Shown here piece after piece: positions 9,661-20,900 of a DNA stretch of 64,000 nt (position 1 is the first letter of the stretch; each line of letters starts with the position of its first letter). The stretch is from Aptenodytes patagonicus. Lineage: Eukaryota > Chordata > Aves > Sphenisciformes > Spheniscidae. Made by a program: the position numbers and the translations under genes. The notes below the pieces were generated by a model. It was not told where the DNA came from and did not search any database. It worked only from the letters and a program-made list of their open reading frames with translations. The stretch covers positions 103,956,586 to 104,020,585 of the forward strand of contig NC_134949.1 of assembly GCF_965638725.1 (NCBI RefSeq), given 5' to 3'.

Positions 9661-12479
9661 TCAGGGGAGCCCTAAGGGGTGGATGGTTTGTATGCAGAGT
9701 TTGTGCTTCTGCAGAGGGTAGTACTCAACTTGGCTGGCTGCCATGCTGCAGTGCCTTGCCATCCCCCCAGGGTGAGGGGAGCTGGCCACCAAGCATGAGT
9801 GGCAGGGGTTGTTTGCACACTGAGGGTGGACAAAGTAGTTGCAACGTCGGTCAGGAAGTCACTGATGCAACAGGAACCCCAAGGTGCCGTGACATGTGGC
9901 CTCCCCACCCCTGCAGAGCAGCAGCTTCTCCTTTCTTGTGGGAAGCGCTGAGGTCTGGGGCTGGGGGAGGCCACCAGCGCCCGTGCTGTGGCTCCTGCCT
10001 TGCCGATTTGCTGCCTGCCACCATGGGCTCTGTGCATACACATCTTCCAGGCGAGGCTCTGTCCAGCTGGCACAGGCATTTGGAAAGTATTTTCCTGATG
10101 CTTGTGTGGAAACTGCTTACGTCTTTTTTGGTAAAATGCCATTTTTATTTTCAAAATCCTCATCTTCCACTTCTCTGAGTTGCAGAGCTGACCCTCAACA
10201 TCCCGAGTCTGCATATGGAGCCATCGTTCCCCTGCCTGCCTGGCTATTTCTTAGCTTTTCATGCATCATGGGAGCGAGCTGAACAAGAGCCTTCCTGTTT
10301 CCCTTGCTGCAACTCAGCACTCTGTCAGCCACAGCAAAACCACAAGCATCTTGTCAATTTTTTGCTACTCTTGGTAAAAACTTTGAACCTCTGTGAAAAT
10401 GTAGCAGCTGCATGAGCTACAGACTCAGCAAGGTGAGCAACATCTGGCAGTAGACGAATCCAGTTGGAAAGACAGCCTGGAAAATGAGAAGGGACATACA
10501 GAGCTGTGGCAACATGGGTGCCTTCCACAGCATCCAGCAGGTTGGAGTTGGATGGGAAGCTATCCTTCTCTTCTGCAGACAGAGGGGGAGCAGAGCCCAT
10601 CGGACATCTATCATCTGGTGGAAGCAACCTACAGACTCTTCAGCTAGATTTTGGGGAGTTCAACCTGTCCCATCCTCCCCACAAAGAGGTATGATGGTAG
10701 GCAGGGAAGAATGCCCGACTTCCACCTGAAGCCTATTAGCTGTTATCAGCTCCATTGGCTGTTGAATCCCATCTTTCCCTTTGAAATCCAGCTCTGGGTT
10801 AGGACAAGTGTCTGTTTTTGAATGGTGTTCAGGAGGAATTGAAGAAGGGTGGCTTGCAGAGCTGTGACGCTGGCCCCAGAGCCATGGCTCACAGAGCAGT
10901 AAGGAGTGATCCAAGGAAGCGAGGGCTCTTGTGGGGTTTCTGGTTAAGAGATGGACAAGAAGGCTGCAGGGCGATCACAAGAAAGTAAAATTAAAACCAT
11001 GATTTGTTGCTTCAAAACGTTGAGAATCGCTAAACCATGGCAAATCTGGAAGAAATCACCATGGGTGATTTGATTTGGTGATTGAAACAAACATTATTAC
11101 CAGCAGGATCCTGCCACATCTTTGTGGGCTGAAGGGGTTCATACCTGAAAATCAGTATTACCTCCAGCCTCATAAGCAATCGCTAGAGAGAAAAGTACTT
11201 TGCTGGCCTTGCGAGGGGCTCTGCCTGGACCTGGAAGAGCATCTGCTCAGCTTTGACCTCGGCGAAGGTGATACTAAGTCAGGAGGGGCATGCTGCAAGA
11301 CGCAGGCTCTCTCCTGCAGGGCAGCCCCCGGCTCTCACTGCGGCTTGGTTCACAAAACACGTGGTTATTTCACCGCCAGACAGAGGTCCTGTGCTCCCCT
11401 GGCTAGCATCTGAGACCTCTTACCCACGGATGGGTCTGGGCACTGGCAGCGCTGCTCAGGCCACCTCCCCAGTGGGGGCCGGTGGTCCCAGGGGCCTCGC
11501 TGCCCCACCGCCGGACGGACCAGCTTTGGCAGCTGTGCGTGCCGGGAGGCGAAGCACAGCTAACCACTTCCACGTGGTGCCACCGGCTGCTGCCGCCACT
11601 GGCTCGGTCTCCCTGGTGGCGTGACTTGCAACTGCCACCTGACAGACAGCTCAGCACTGTGGTGGTTTCCCCACGCTGTTACCAGGCCACACGTCACGCC
11701 TCTCTTAGTCACCTCTTAAAAGCTTTTACAGAGGGCCAGCGGCTTGTGGTTCTCCGTTAGCCCTGCCTGCACATCATCTGGCCATGAGGGACCCTGGGGA
11801 CTCCTTGCACTGGGATGGTGGCACGGGACGCCTTGCCCGCCCCTCTTCAGCTCCTTTCAGAGTGGTGTAGGAGAGTGAGAGGAGCCGGTTAGGTGCTGTG
11901 TGGCCATTAATCACATTGCATGGCTGCTCCGGCTGGTGTCTTGGAGGGAGCGGGGGCCGAGCGCAGCGATGTGCGTTGGGGGGACTATGCGTGGGACTTG
12001 GAGTCAGGAAGGCCGCCAGAGCATTTTGGCTGACCTCAGTTGGGACAGAACTTTTCACCCGGGTATCTTGTGTTAGGTCTGAATAATGTTGCTGTGGTGA
12101 AGACGTTAAGATGGAGAGACTCCAGCCCTCTGCTTGGAGTGAACTGCAGTGGGTAATTATCTTCCCAACTAAGAGCACATGGCTTTTTTTTTCTGATAGC
12201 ACTTGCCTGGCTCTAAATTTCAGCCACTGACTCTTCTTTTACCTTTCTCCACTGAATTATTAAAGACTCTCATGAAGGTACTTGCTTAAAGCATCTAACA
12301 AGTGTTTTTGGACAACCCAGACTAACCCCTTCACGCCCTTCACTGGACAGCATTCTTTCCAGTCTTAGAAGATCAAAATGGGTTTAAGCAGGCAGAAGCC
12401 TAGAGGTGTAAAAGCATTGATTTCCCAAGTAACCCATACGAGAGGTCTGCTTAAATATTTGAGGATTATTTGATTCACC
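9661..12479. other. Unique DNA without a recognisable gene
   Basis: Several frames of 100-210 codons occur (9546-10178 plus, 9672-10214 minus). They overlap antisense to each other and the first begins inside the CR1 copy, so I treat them as chance. A GC-rich patch with some CpG lies at 11,400-11,640, too short and uncertain to call a CpG island. No repeats of note were seen. Confidence 0.55.
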
Positions 12480-13185
12480 TGTACTTAAAAGAGAGCAATT
12501 AAGGAAACTAAAGATGTTCTTGAAGGGCTGAATAATTCCTTCACATTAGTTTCCACTACGAAGGTGGCTCTGGAGGTGCTTACTCGGACCTTGCTCTTTT
12601 CTGGACAAAGATGAGATAGTGTCAGAGACAGAGAGGAGGAGCTGGAACAACCAGACTGTGTAAGTATCAGTAAGCTGCCAGGTCATGATGGCGTACAACG
12701 AAAAGGTCTTGGGGAACACGAGGATGAAAGGGCTGCATCTTGAAAAGAAATATTTGTTCTCTCCTTGAAGAAGGAAAAAAAAAAAACACACACACAAAAA
12801 AAACCCCCGAAGAAAAAGCAGTGTTTGATAAGGATGGAGAATGTTGTACTCACATTTTTAATGGCTCTTGGGATGATCTGGAGAATTACAGGCCTGTTCG
12901 ACAAGCATGCAAATGAATGCAGTACCTAGCAAATTAGGAGAATTGGCCGTGAAGCTTACACAGGTAAGACTGCTCAGAGGTGCAACCTGCAGAGATTATG
13001 CAAAAGGAAACTGTATTTCCTGAACTCTTGCAAGTCTTTGAACAAACCAGTGAATTAGCTGAGAAAGAAGAACTGTCTGACATAATTTATTTAGCTTTTT
13101 CACGAGGCTTTTTGCAAGGGCATGTTCAAGACATGGCTGCAGACATTCAGCTAACAATGCAGGAAGAGGCTTATCGCTATGGCTC
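12480..13185 (+). mobile_element. Ancient CR1 LINE fragment (reverse-transcriptase region), plus strand
   Basis: Diverged CR1 text is readable in order. There is a TGAATAATTCCTTCACATTAG-like segment near 12,530, then GTAAGCTGCCAGGTCATGATGG near 12,672 (equivalent to the 'PGPDG' part of the polymerase). AATGTTGTACTCACATTTTTAATGG follows near 12,840, then GAGAATTACAGGCCTGT near 12,882 and a GACATAATTTATTTAGC segment near 13,078, matching the conserved polymerase stretch before its catalytic aspartates. An A-rich/CA simple repeat at about 12,775-12,805 interrupts it. It is cut at 13,185 by the solo LTR. I cannot see a clear continuation beyond 13,742. All frames are broken. Confidence 0.65.
13181..13185. 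repeat. Target-site duplication GGCTC (left)
   Basis: GGCTC here is repeated exactly at 13738-13742, immediately outside both ends of the LTR. A 5-bp duplication is the length made by ERVL-type integrases. Confidence 0.9.
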
Positions 13186-13737
13186 TGTTGTGGTTTAACC
13201 TCAGTCGGCAACTGAGCACCACACAGCCGCTCGCTCCCCCGCCCCCAGTGGGATGGGGGAGAGAATTGGAAGAGTAGAAGTGAGAAAACTCATGGGTTGA
13301 GATAAAAACAGCTTAATAATTGAAATAGAATAAAATCCGAAGAAGAAGAAGAAGAAGAATATACAAAGCAAGTGATGCACAATGCAGTTGCTCACCACCC
13401 CGCCGACCGATGCCCAGCCAGTCCCCAGGCAGCGGCCCCCCCGGCCAACTCCCCCCAGTTTATGTACTGAGCATGACATCACACGGTATGGAACGTCCCT
13501 TTGGCCAGTTTGGGTCAGCTGTCCTGGCTGTGCCCCCTCCCAGCTTCTTGTGCACCTCCAGCCTTCTCAGTCGGTAGAGCATGGGAAGCTGAAAAGTCCT
13601 TGGCTAGTGTAAGCACTACTTAGCAACAGCTAAAACATCGGTGCGTTATCAACATTATTCTCATCCTAAATCCAACACACAGCACTGTACCAGCTACTAG
13701 GAAGAAAATTAACTCTATCCCTGCCAAAACCAGGACA
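13186..13737 (-). mobile_element. Solo LTR of an avian ERVL-like endogenous retrovirus, minus strand
   Basis: A 552-bp LTR. On the minus strand it opens with TGTCCTGGTTTTGGCAGGG and closes with TTAAACCACAACA, the TG...CA termini of retroviral LTRs. It is flanked by the 5-bp duplication GGCTC. No internal viral sequence is present, so it is a solo LTR left by recombination between two LTRs of a former provirus. It interrupts an older CR1 fragment and is thus younger than it. A (TTC)7 tract in LTR sense lies at 13339-13359. The CRE-like site is decayed (TGACATCA at 13474-13481 on the plus strand). By eye it is about 94-95% identical to the LTR at 15,232 outside the trinucleotide tract. Confidence 0.93.
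13339..13359 (-). repeat. (GAA)7 trinucleotide tract inside the LTR
   Basis: Seven perfect GAA units on the plus strand, which read TTC in the LTR sense. The homologous place in the LTR at 15,232 holds ATT/TTA units instead. Confidence 0.95.
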
Positions 13738-13742
13738 GGCTC
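13738..13742. repeat. Target-site duplication GGCTC (right)
   Basis: Exact partner of 13181-13185, directly after the LTR end CCAGGACA. Confidence 0.9.
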
Positions 13743-15226
13743 CAACACCGGCTAGGAGGTGGGCGAGTAGGTGGTCAGTGGTGGTGTAGGGGATGAGGTG
13801 CCAGTGCAGCGCCTTGATCAGCTGTGGCACGGTAACCTCTGCGGACAGGGATAAATGTGCCAAAGCTGCAGTGAAGCTTAGGTTACTCAAGAAGGAGCAG
13901 GAGATGTGGGTGGAAGACCTGAACGGGTAAGTGATGGATTCACTTGGAGGGTAGAAGGAAAAGGGGTTGACAGGAAGGGGTAGCTATGTCAAGGATGGTG
14001 CCAGGAAGAGGTACCGAGGCGTGAAAGTCTTTGTCTCCTCAGCATTGCATGTTTATGTCCCTGATACTGAAGATCTGGGTGTGTAGGACTCCAGCAGGCT
14101 GGCAGCAGGGACAAAGCTGCTTTGCTGGGCAATTTCAGGGGTCTGTGTCAGACCAGTCCCAGGGGAAATGTTGAAAGAAATCCAGAATAGGTGGCGATCC
14201 GAAAAGGGAGTATGTAGGGAGAAGAGAGGACCCCCTTCTTGGTAACAGCCGAGTCAATAACCTCCAGGCACGGAGGACCAGGCTCTTGATGAGCCACCGA
14301 AGCACATCTGATCAATAACTCAAAAGTCCCGACTTGCACATTAGCAGAGTCAATTATCAGCTCTGCTCTCTGCTTCCTTGATTACTATTTCAGCATGTAG
14401 CAGCTGTTTCACAAGCATTATGGCCCATCACACTCTGAAGGGACTGAGTTAAATGCAGATTATTGACCGATGAGGCCATAAGAATGTACTGTAAAATATA
14501 CAGTCATGTTCGCTCATAAATCTCCAGCGAGAATGCTTTTTAAAGAAATTCCTCTTGCAGTGGGAGTGCTCTGGGTCACTGTCAAGGCCCTGAAAAATGG
14601 TTTTTCCACCTGATTCCCGCCACCTCCTCTGCGGCGGCATTGTCTCTCTTGGCATTGCATCGTCATGTGAATGAGTGGTTCTCCCTCCCTTGAGCTGCTC
14701 ATCAGGACCCCGGGCTTCACCAGGGATGCTTGGATTATGGCTGATTCTGCACGTGGGCAAGGTGAACTGTATTTAATGTTTCTGCTCCAGCCCTGGGTTT
14801 TCTGCGGCTCCTGAGTTTCTCAAGTTGCTTCAAGTTCCTTAGTTTTGGCTGAGGTTGTGGTCTTACTGTTTGAGGCAGTCTAAATTCTGGCAAGCATGAG
14901 CAGGCTAAATTGTGAGCTGTTTGAATACCAGGTAATGACAGCTTTCCCTCCTCTGCCAGTCTGATATACTGCTGGCCATCAGCCACGTGGTTCATGGAGG
15001 CAGGCAGAAATGCCTGGGTCATTTTGCTTTGCAAATCTCCTTGGCTTCAGGATTCAAACCTATTTCAAGGGAAGGGTTGCATGTCTTCGTGCTTATGAAT
15101 TGGGAACGCTGTGCAGCTACACTGAAAATCTCTCTATTTAAGATGCCGGTAGCTAGGTCAACAGTGCTATGGTGCTCAGCAGCTCATTAGCCTGGTGGTG
15201 TCCTTTGTCCAAAACCTTAGAGCAGC
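13743..15226. other. Unique DNA between the two inverted solo LTRs
   Basis: About 1.5 kb with no recognisable gene. A CpG-poor, AT-richer patch around 14,340-14,480 (GTCAATTATCAG, GATTACTATTTCAGC) could be a conserved non-coding element. Open frames do not exceed about 100 codons. Confidence 0.5.
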
Positions 15227-15231
15227 CTGGG
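15227..15231. repeat. Target-site duplication CTGGG (left)
   Basis: CTGGG is repeated exactly at 15782-15786, flanking the LTR on both sides. Confidence 0.9.
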
Positions 15232-15487
15232 TGTCCTGGTTTTGGCAGGGATAGAGTTAATTTCCTTCCTAGTAGCTGGTACAGTGCTGTGTGTTGGATT
15301 TAGGATGAGAATAATGTTGATAACACACGGATGTTTCAGTTGTTGCTGAGCAGTGCTTACACTAGCCAAGGACTTTTCAGCTTCCCATGCTCTACCGACC
15401 GAGAAGGCTGGAGGTGCACAAGAAGCTGGGAGGGGGCACAGCCAGGACAGCTGACCCAAACTGGCCACAGGGACATTCCATACCATG

Positions 15488-15495
15488 TGACGTCA
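15488..15495 (+). promoter_or_regulatory. CRE/ATF-type site TGACGTCA in the solo LTR
   Basis: A perfect 8-bp palindrome matching the consensus bound by CREB/ATF factors. It lies about 255 bases into the LTR, just upstream of CTCAGTACAGAAACTGG, where a TATA-like element would be expected in this family. The LTR at 13,186 has lost the central CpG. Binding is inferred from the motif only. Confidence 0.45.
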
Positions 15496-15612
15496 TGCTC
15501 AGTACAGAAACTGGGGGGAGTTGGCCGGTGGGCGGTGACTGCTGCTTGGGAACTGGCTGGGCATCGGTCGGCGGGTGGTGAGCAATTGTATTGTGCATCA
15601 CTTATTTTGTAT

Positions 15613-15633
15613 ATTATTATTATTATTATTATT
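15613..15633 (+). repeat. (ATT)7 trinucleotide tract inside the LTR
   Basis: Seven ATT units in the LTR sense, at the position where the companion LTR has (TTC)7. The flanks TTTTGTATA and CAATTATTAAGCTG are near-identical in both. Confidence 0.95.
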
Positions 15634-15781
15634 TTATTTCAATTATTAAGCTGTTTTTATCTCAACCCATGAGTTTTCTCACTTCTACTCTTCCAATTCT
15701 CTCCCCCATCCCACTGGGGAGGGGGGGAGTGAGCGAGCGGCTGCGTGGTGCTCAGTTGCCAACTGAGGTTAAACCACGACA

Positions 15782-15786
15782 CTGGG
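15782..15786. repeat. Target-site duplication CTGGG (right)
   Basis: Exact partner of 15227-15231, directly after the LTR end CACGACA. Confidence 0.9.
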
Positions 15787-17861
15787 CTCCTCCCAAGCAG
15801 GTTATTGGTAGTTGGTCATTGCAAGCATAGCACATGCTGTCAGCTTGTGTACACATACACGTGTCCCTCTTCTGCTCTAGCGGCTAGGCATCGGAGGAGA
15901 TCACTGGTTTTGATCACTGCCCCCAAGCTGAGAGACACGGTGTTTTAGCCCAGGCGGTGAAGTTTAGTGCCCTTGAAGCTGGGTCCCTGCTGCTGGAAGC
16001 CCACTGAGGCTTCCTTAGTGCTTCTAAGGGTTTCTTGATCTGCTTTTCCCCGGGGTGCTCCCCTTCCAAGGACGGAGAGAGGATTTCACATGCTTGAGCT
16101 GGAGCCCTAAGAGATGGCTAATTTAGAGCTTGATGCATTATGGAAGTATTTTTTCTTTTTGATATAGTTTTTACATTACCCTAGGATGGGTTTTTTCCTA
16201 AGCTTTCTCACAAGTGCAGCATCCTGGCCAGAGTTATGGTTGCAGGTGTTTTTAAAACCTTTCACTGTTGGAGCAACTGAGATCCTCAGGGCCAGGACCT
16301 CATGGTTTCCCAGGGAGGCTGGCTGAAGCCGCTGGGCTGGTGCCAGCAGGTGTAGGGTGGTCCTGCTGGTCACAACTCCTGGGACCCGGTGCTGAGTCCC
16401 AGCTACTGCAGTGTCTTCATGTCATGCAGATAAAAGTGCTACAAGAAGCAAGGGGACAGAGAGTGCTCCCTGCTGTGGCAGGGACACCATGGCAACTTTG
16501 TGGACATTGCTTGGGGGTGAAGAATAAGCTTTCTGTTTTCTTCTACCCTGGTGCTTACCGCTGTGAGAGCTGCCTGTCCTTCAGAAAGGACTGCGATGGC
16601 TCGCTGATGTGTGCTGGGGAGCAGAGCTGGCCAGAGGAGTAACCAGAGTTGCTTCATGTCACAGGGGGTAGAAGAGGAAGGGACGTGCTGCCCCGTGGGG
16701 TAACAGTGCTGTGAGAGTCCAGGCAAGGTGGCCAGGGACCAGGGAAGTGGGAACCCAGTTCCCAGCCTTGCTCCCCACCTTGGGGAGGTTGTTCTGTTCT
16801 CAGCAGTGCCCATGTCCAGATCTGGTATTTTTACTTTCACGGGGGAAGGAGGCGAGTGTCGCGAGGGCAGCCAACAAGGGTGCCAAGGTGGCCGAGTGCG
16901 AGACCACGCTGGGAATGGCAGCACGAGGGGAGGAGGCACGGCTCTAGAGCCTGTGACTTTTCCAAAGGTATTTCATGTTAGGGGTAATGCCGGGTGGTCT
17001 TTCCCTGCTGTGGGCAAGGAGACCCAGCACAGGCACATAGATGCTCCAGGGTGCATTTGTGCTGTCAGTCTGATGCTCCCTCAGCTTATCTTTCCCATCA
17101 CAGGGAAAATTTCTACCTGTACCTCAAACATACATTGAGCCTAAACTGATGCAGGGGTGTTATCTGCAACCTACTGACACTTTCTCTCTGTGTCTCAGGC
17201 TGGGGAGTGAAGAAAGAGGGACCAGGGCAAGGGAGGCAGCAAAAATTCGAGTCAGGAATCTTGGATTTATCATAGGCCCTTTTGCAGGCCACCACGGTAA
17301 ACTCACTGGATGGCTTGCTGGCCCATCCATAATTTAGATGGGAGTTGGCAGCTGCCACCACATTTTGTTTCTCTCCCTCCTGTCTGGCCTATCGAGCAGT
17401 TTCTCATGCTGCTCAGCAGCTCTCACTGAGGTTACCTACCCCTGGACACGTGATGTTTTAGCCTTGGAGGCTAAATGCGGCGGTTGGGGGTGGGTGGTGG
17501 GAGGGCTCGTCACGTGTGGCCGGGAGGCTGATGATACAGTCATGCTGTGTGTTTGTGTCTCACCCCAGCTATCTGTAAAGAAGTCAACACAGCTGTACTG
17601 CTTGGTCCATGCCCTGTCCCTTGTCCCACCCACACCCCACAGCATGTTGTCCCCCACTGTAAACTCTTTCCCAGGAAGGGCCGTGCACAGCAGCACACGT
17701 CATGGCCACAGATGTGCAGCTGGTGGAGTGGCTGCAATAGGATCACACCATGTCTTTGAGTGGTGTGAATTCCTTGGTGTTTGCTTTCTTTAGTTCCCTT
17801 TTAATCTCATTTTGTGTTCCTGGGGGTGTTTGTTCACACAGCTGTGTCACGCACATTTAAT

Positions 17862-17917
17862 TTCTCTGCCAGGGTAAAGCTCTCATATCTTCTCTGCCAG
17901 GGTAAAGCTCTCATATC
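17862..17917. repeat. 28-bp perfect tandem duplication
   Basis: The unit TTCTCTGCCAGGGTAAAGCT plus CTCATATC occurs twice head to tail without a mismatch, so the duplication is probably recent. Confidence 0.93.
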
Positions 17918-20900
17918 AGCCCTGCATAAGCTCCTCTCCTTTCCCCCTCTCTTCCACACCCTCCAAATGGTTGAAACACCTTTGTTTAAATATCAGCCTG
18001 GAAAGAGAGGTTTGCTGGTGATGGAGTTTGCCTCCTTACCAAGCACATCATTGCAGCGGGGCTAAAGTCATCAAGGAGGAACAAAACCTTTTGAAGAGCA
18101 TCCAGGAAAGGATCATTGTGAAGTGACCTCTGTCCCTTCAAAGGCCTGAGGTATGTAGAAAAGCCAATGAGCTACTGAATTTTTTTTCTTGCTTGTCATT
18201 GTTGTAGAAGTCTAGCCAGCTTGGAGTCTCATAACTGCCTCATGCAACCTGTCTGGAGATCCAGATAATATCTCCAGCACTTGTTATGTATGCACTGATG
18301 TTCATTGCTGCCTTTGCCTGCTCTAGAAATGTCAGGCTACACACGATGAGAGAGTCCCGTGGTGTGATATGAAACCTCTACACAAACTACGAGCAACTGA
18401 AACCACACTGCACCAGCACAGGCTGTTCTTGCAACACTTCCAGTCCTGCAGCAGTTTTCAGAATGGCTTTCTCTTACTTCTCTTAAAACCTTCCATGTCC
18501 TTACAGTCAAAGACTCATGGGCTCGACCTATAGTTGTCACCTGGTAAACGTCGATCTGCATGCCAGATCTACATCAGTTTATACACTGGTCTTCAGGCTG
18601 CGTCCTTCCACAGTTCCCCAGATGTCTCTCACCCGTCCCCTTGGACCTATCCTTGGCTCCAGCCTGGGGCACTTACCTGAATACTGAGGCAGGTATGGAA
18701 TTAGATGTGGTTATATTGGCTCTTTCAGGGATGCAGGTTAGGCTCCCATAGCCCTAACTGTGTCCTTTGATGTCTGAGGGATGTGAAAAGACTTCAGTTT
18801 TTGGAGAGGAGGAGGCTGGCAGGGAATACAAACGAGGTTTGCTAAACCACAGAGGCAGTGAACAGGGAGTTGTTCAGCCAGCCCTGCAGCACAGCCACTG
18901 TGTGACACTCACTGAAACTCCTACACCTCTTTGAAAAAAAGCTATGAGAGGAAGCACATCTTCATGCAGCAGGTCCTGGATGCCTGGCCCTCGCTGCCCC
19001 CTGGGAGGCAGGCAGCACTGGCAGGTTCGGTCAGGGTGAGAGGCATTTGAGGACAGCAGGCTCAGGAGTGGGGTGCTTGAAGGGATGGGAGGTGCCCCCT
19101 TGCACCCTTGGCTCTGCAATGACAGGTGGTGTGGAAGGATGGTGGTGACAGACCCCCCGAGTGGTCGACCCCGTGTGTTCTCTCCCATGGCCACGGTGGG
19201 AGACCGGGCTAGACAGCCCATCGGTCTGTCCTGGACAGGCGTTTCCTAGGTGTCTAATCCCAAGAAGTAAAGCCTTGAGAGAAGTCTTCCTCTCTCTGAG
19301 CAAAACTGAGGATTTGGAAGCTGAGAGGTAATACCGACAGAGGGAATTATCAAGAGGTTAAACAGATGAAATCACACTGGTGTCCTCGATTTTTCTGCTC
19401 CTGATTTCTCCGCTGTGGCAATGTTCAAACTTGAGCATGTCCTGCTGGGTGACATCTCATCTTTTCTTGCTGCAACACAGAGGTTGTGTTTTTGGCTGAG
19501 GGCCCCACTGGTGGCAGCGACCCAGCGAGAACCAAACAAGCTGAAGCCTCTGATTAAAAATGCCCCCGTGGGGAGGACATACCTAACCATGCCCCAGAGA
19601 GCCATAACTGCCTGGTGGCAGCCAAGCAAAGGCCAGCATGCCGATGGAGTCTCAATCCTCTATCCGCTCACCTACATTTGTGGAAATATAGGGTATAAGT
19701 CAAGGAGACCTTAATATAGCTGAGACTGCTACCCTCTCAATCAAATTTCATTGCAACTTGAGGAGAGGGCAGTGAGTACACACCCATGGGGATGGGCAAA
19801 ATGCTCTTTTAGGCCTTTTTACTGTGGAAACTGGCCTGGAAATAAACCTCGGCTGAAGTGAGGCTTCATCCGGGGCACTTTCGAGGCTGGCAGCCGCAGG
19901 TTGGCTGCTAACACCTCACAGTGCTGCTGGGGTGGCACTGCGTGCCTGCTGTCAGATCCCTGCCAGCCAGGCTAGCAATCACACTGACATTCACGCACGC
20001 ACACGCACACGCACGCGGGCTGTGAGGAGCGGTGCAGAGAGGATGCTTCAGCTGCTGAGCACTTGATTAGATGTGTCAGCTGGGACGTGCTGGAAGGGAA
20101 GGAGAAACCCCTGCCATGGAGCTGAGAGCCCCAACAAGCAGAGGCACTGTTGGTCCAACCTCAGCAGACACAGATGTTTATAAAGCAAGGCTGAAGCACC
20201 TGTAATCCCCAAATAAGCAGGAAAGAGTTATGCATGCTGCCTGTAGGTTGCAGGGCAGGGGCAGGGGCAGGGGTAAGGTGGCCACATCCTGAGGACAAGG
20301 CTGGGGGGGCTGGGGACACAGAGTTGGGCTGTGTGCTGGAGAAGGAGGAGCTCAGGGAGTGCCTATAGGGAGGAGAGAGGGGCATGGCTCATATGTGTAT
20401 GGGAGGGCTAGGGCTGTGTGCTCCCTGGTCATTTGGGCAGCAGCAGCAGCAGCTTGGGGATCAGACTGGGGAAGGTCTCCAGCATGCAAAGCCACCTGGT
20501 CTGGCTGACTGGCTTGGGAAAAGCCCGCAGGTTAGAGAGCAGGGTGTGGTGATGCAGTGTCCTGTATGAGCACCTGGACTGGAGGGAAGGCGAGGACACT
20601 TGCTGGGGGAAAGCAAAGCTAAGCCGGCAGCTCTCTGCCAGACAGCTCCCACATTCAGGCTTAAGCAGTAAGTCCCCTCCTGGGGTGCTGGGGTGTCAGT
20701 CCCAGCCCTGCTTTCCAGAGTGGCTCTGCTCACTCAGCTCTCCCAGGCTCCTGGTCGCAGTGGCGTGTCTGGAACAGTGGTGTCATGGTTTTAAATAACA
20801 TGTGGGTGATCCCAGCTGTTGGGTGTAGATGAGAAACGGGTGGGCTCTCTGCTCTGTAATTTAAAAGCTGACTTTTGTTTAGCCGTGACTGCATCACCAC

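Larger units (their letters stand above)
15232..15781 (+). mobile_element. Solo LTR of the same ERVL-like family, plus strand
   Basis: A 550-bp LTR running from TGTCCTGGTTTTGGC to TTAAACCACGACA, flanked by a perfect 5-bp duplication CTGGG. It belongs to the same family as the LTR at 13,186 but lies in the opposite orientation, and has a different duplication, so the two are independent insertions. No internal viral sequence remains. A full palindromic CRE/ATF-type site TGACGTCA lies at 15488-15495, in the part of the LTR where a promoter is expected (inferred U3). The trinucleotide tract (ATT)7 is at 15613-15633. Confidence 0.94.

Noticed and set aside
9546..10178. 210-codon plus-strand open frame
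   Set aside because: It starts antisense inside the CR1 copy and runs into unique DNA, with a 180-codon frame opposite it. It is a shadow of the repeat plus chance.
11400..11640. CpG-containing GC-rich patch as a CpG island promoter
   Set aside because: Only about 240 bases, no adjacent first exon or transcript evidence. GC-rich avian unique DNA often looks like this.
13201..13482. Frame with a poly-Phe run, and its counterpart with a poly-Tyr run at 15591-15830
   Set aside because: Both are translations of the solo LTRs; the homopolymer runs come from the GAA/ATT trinucleotide tracts. Neither is a gene.
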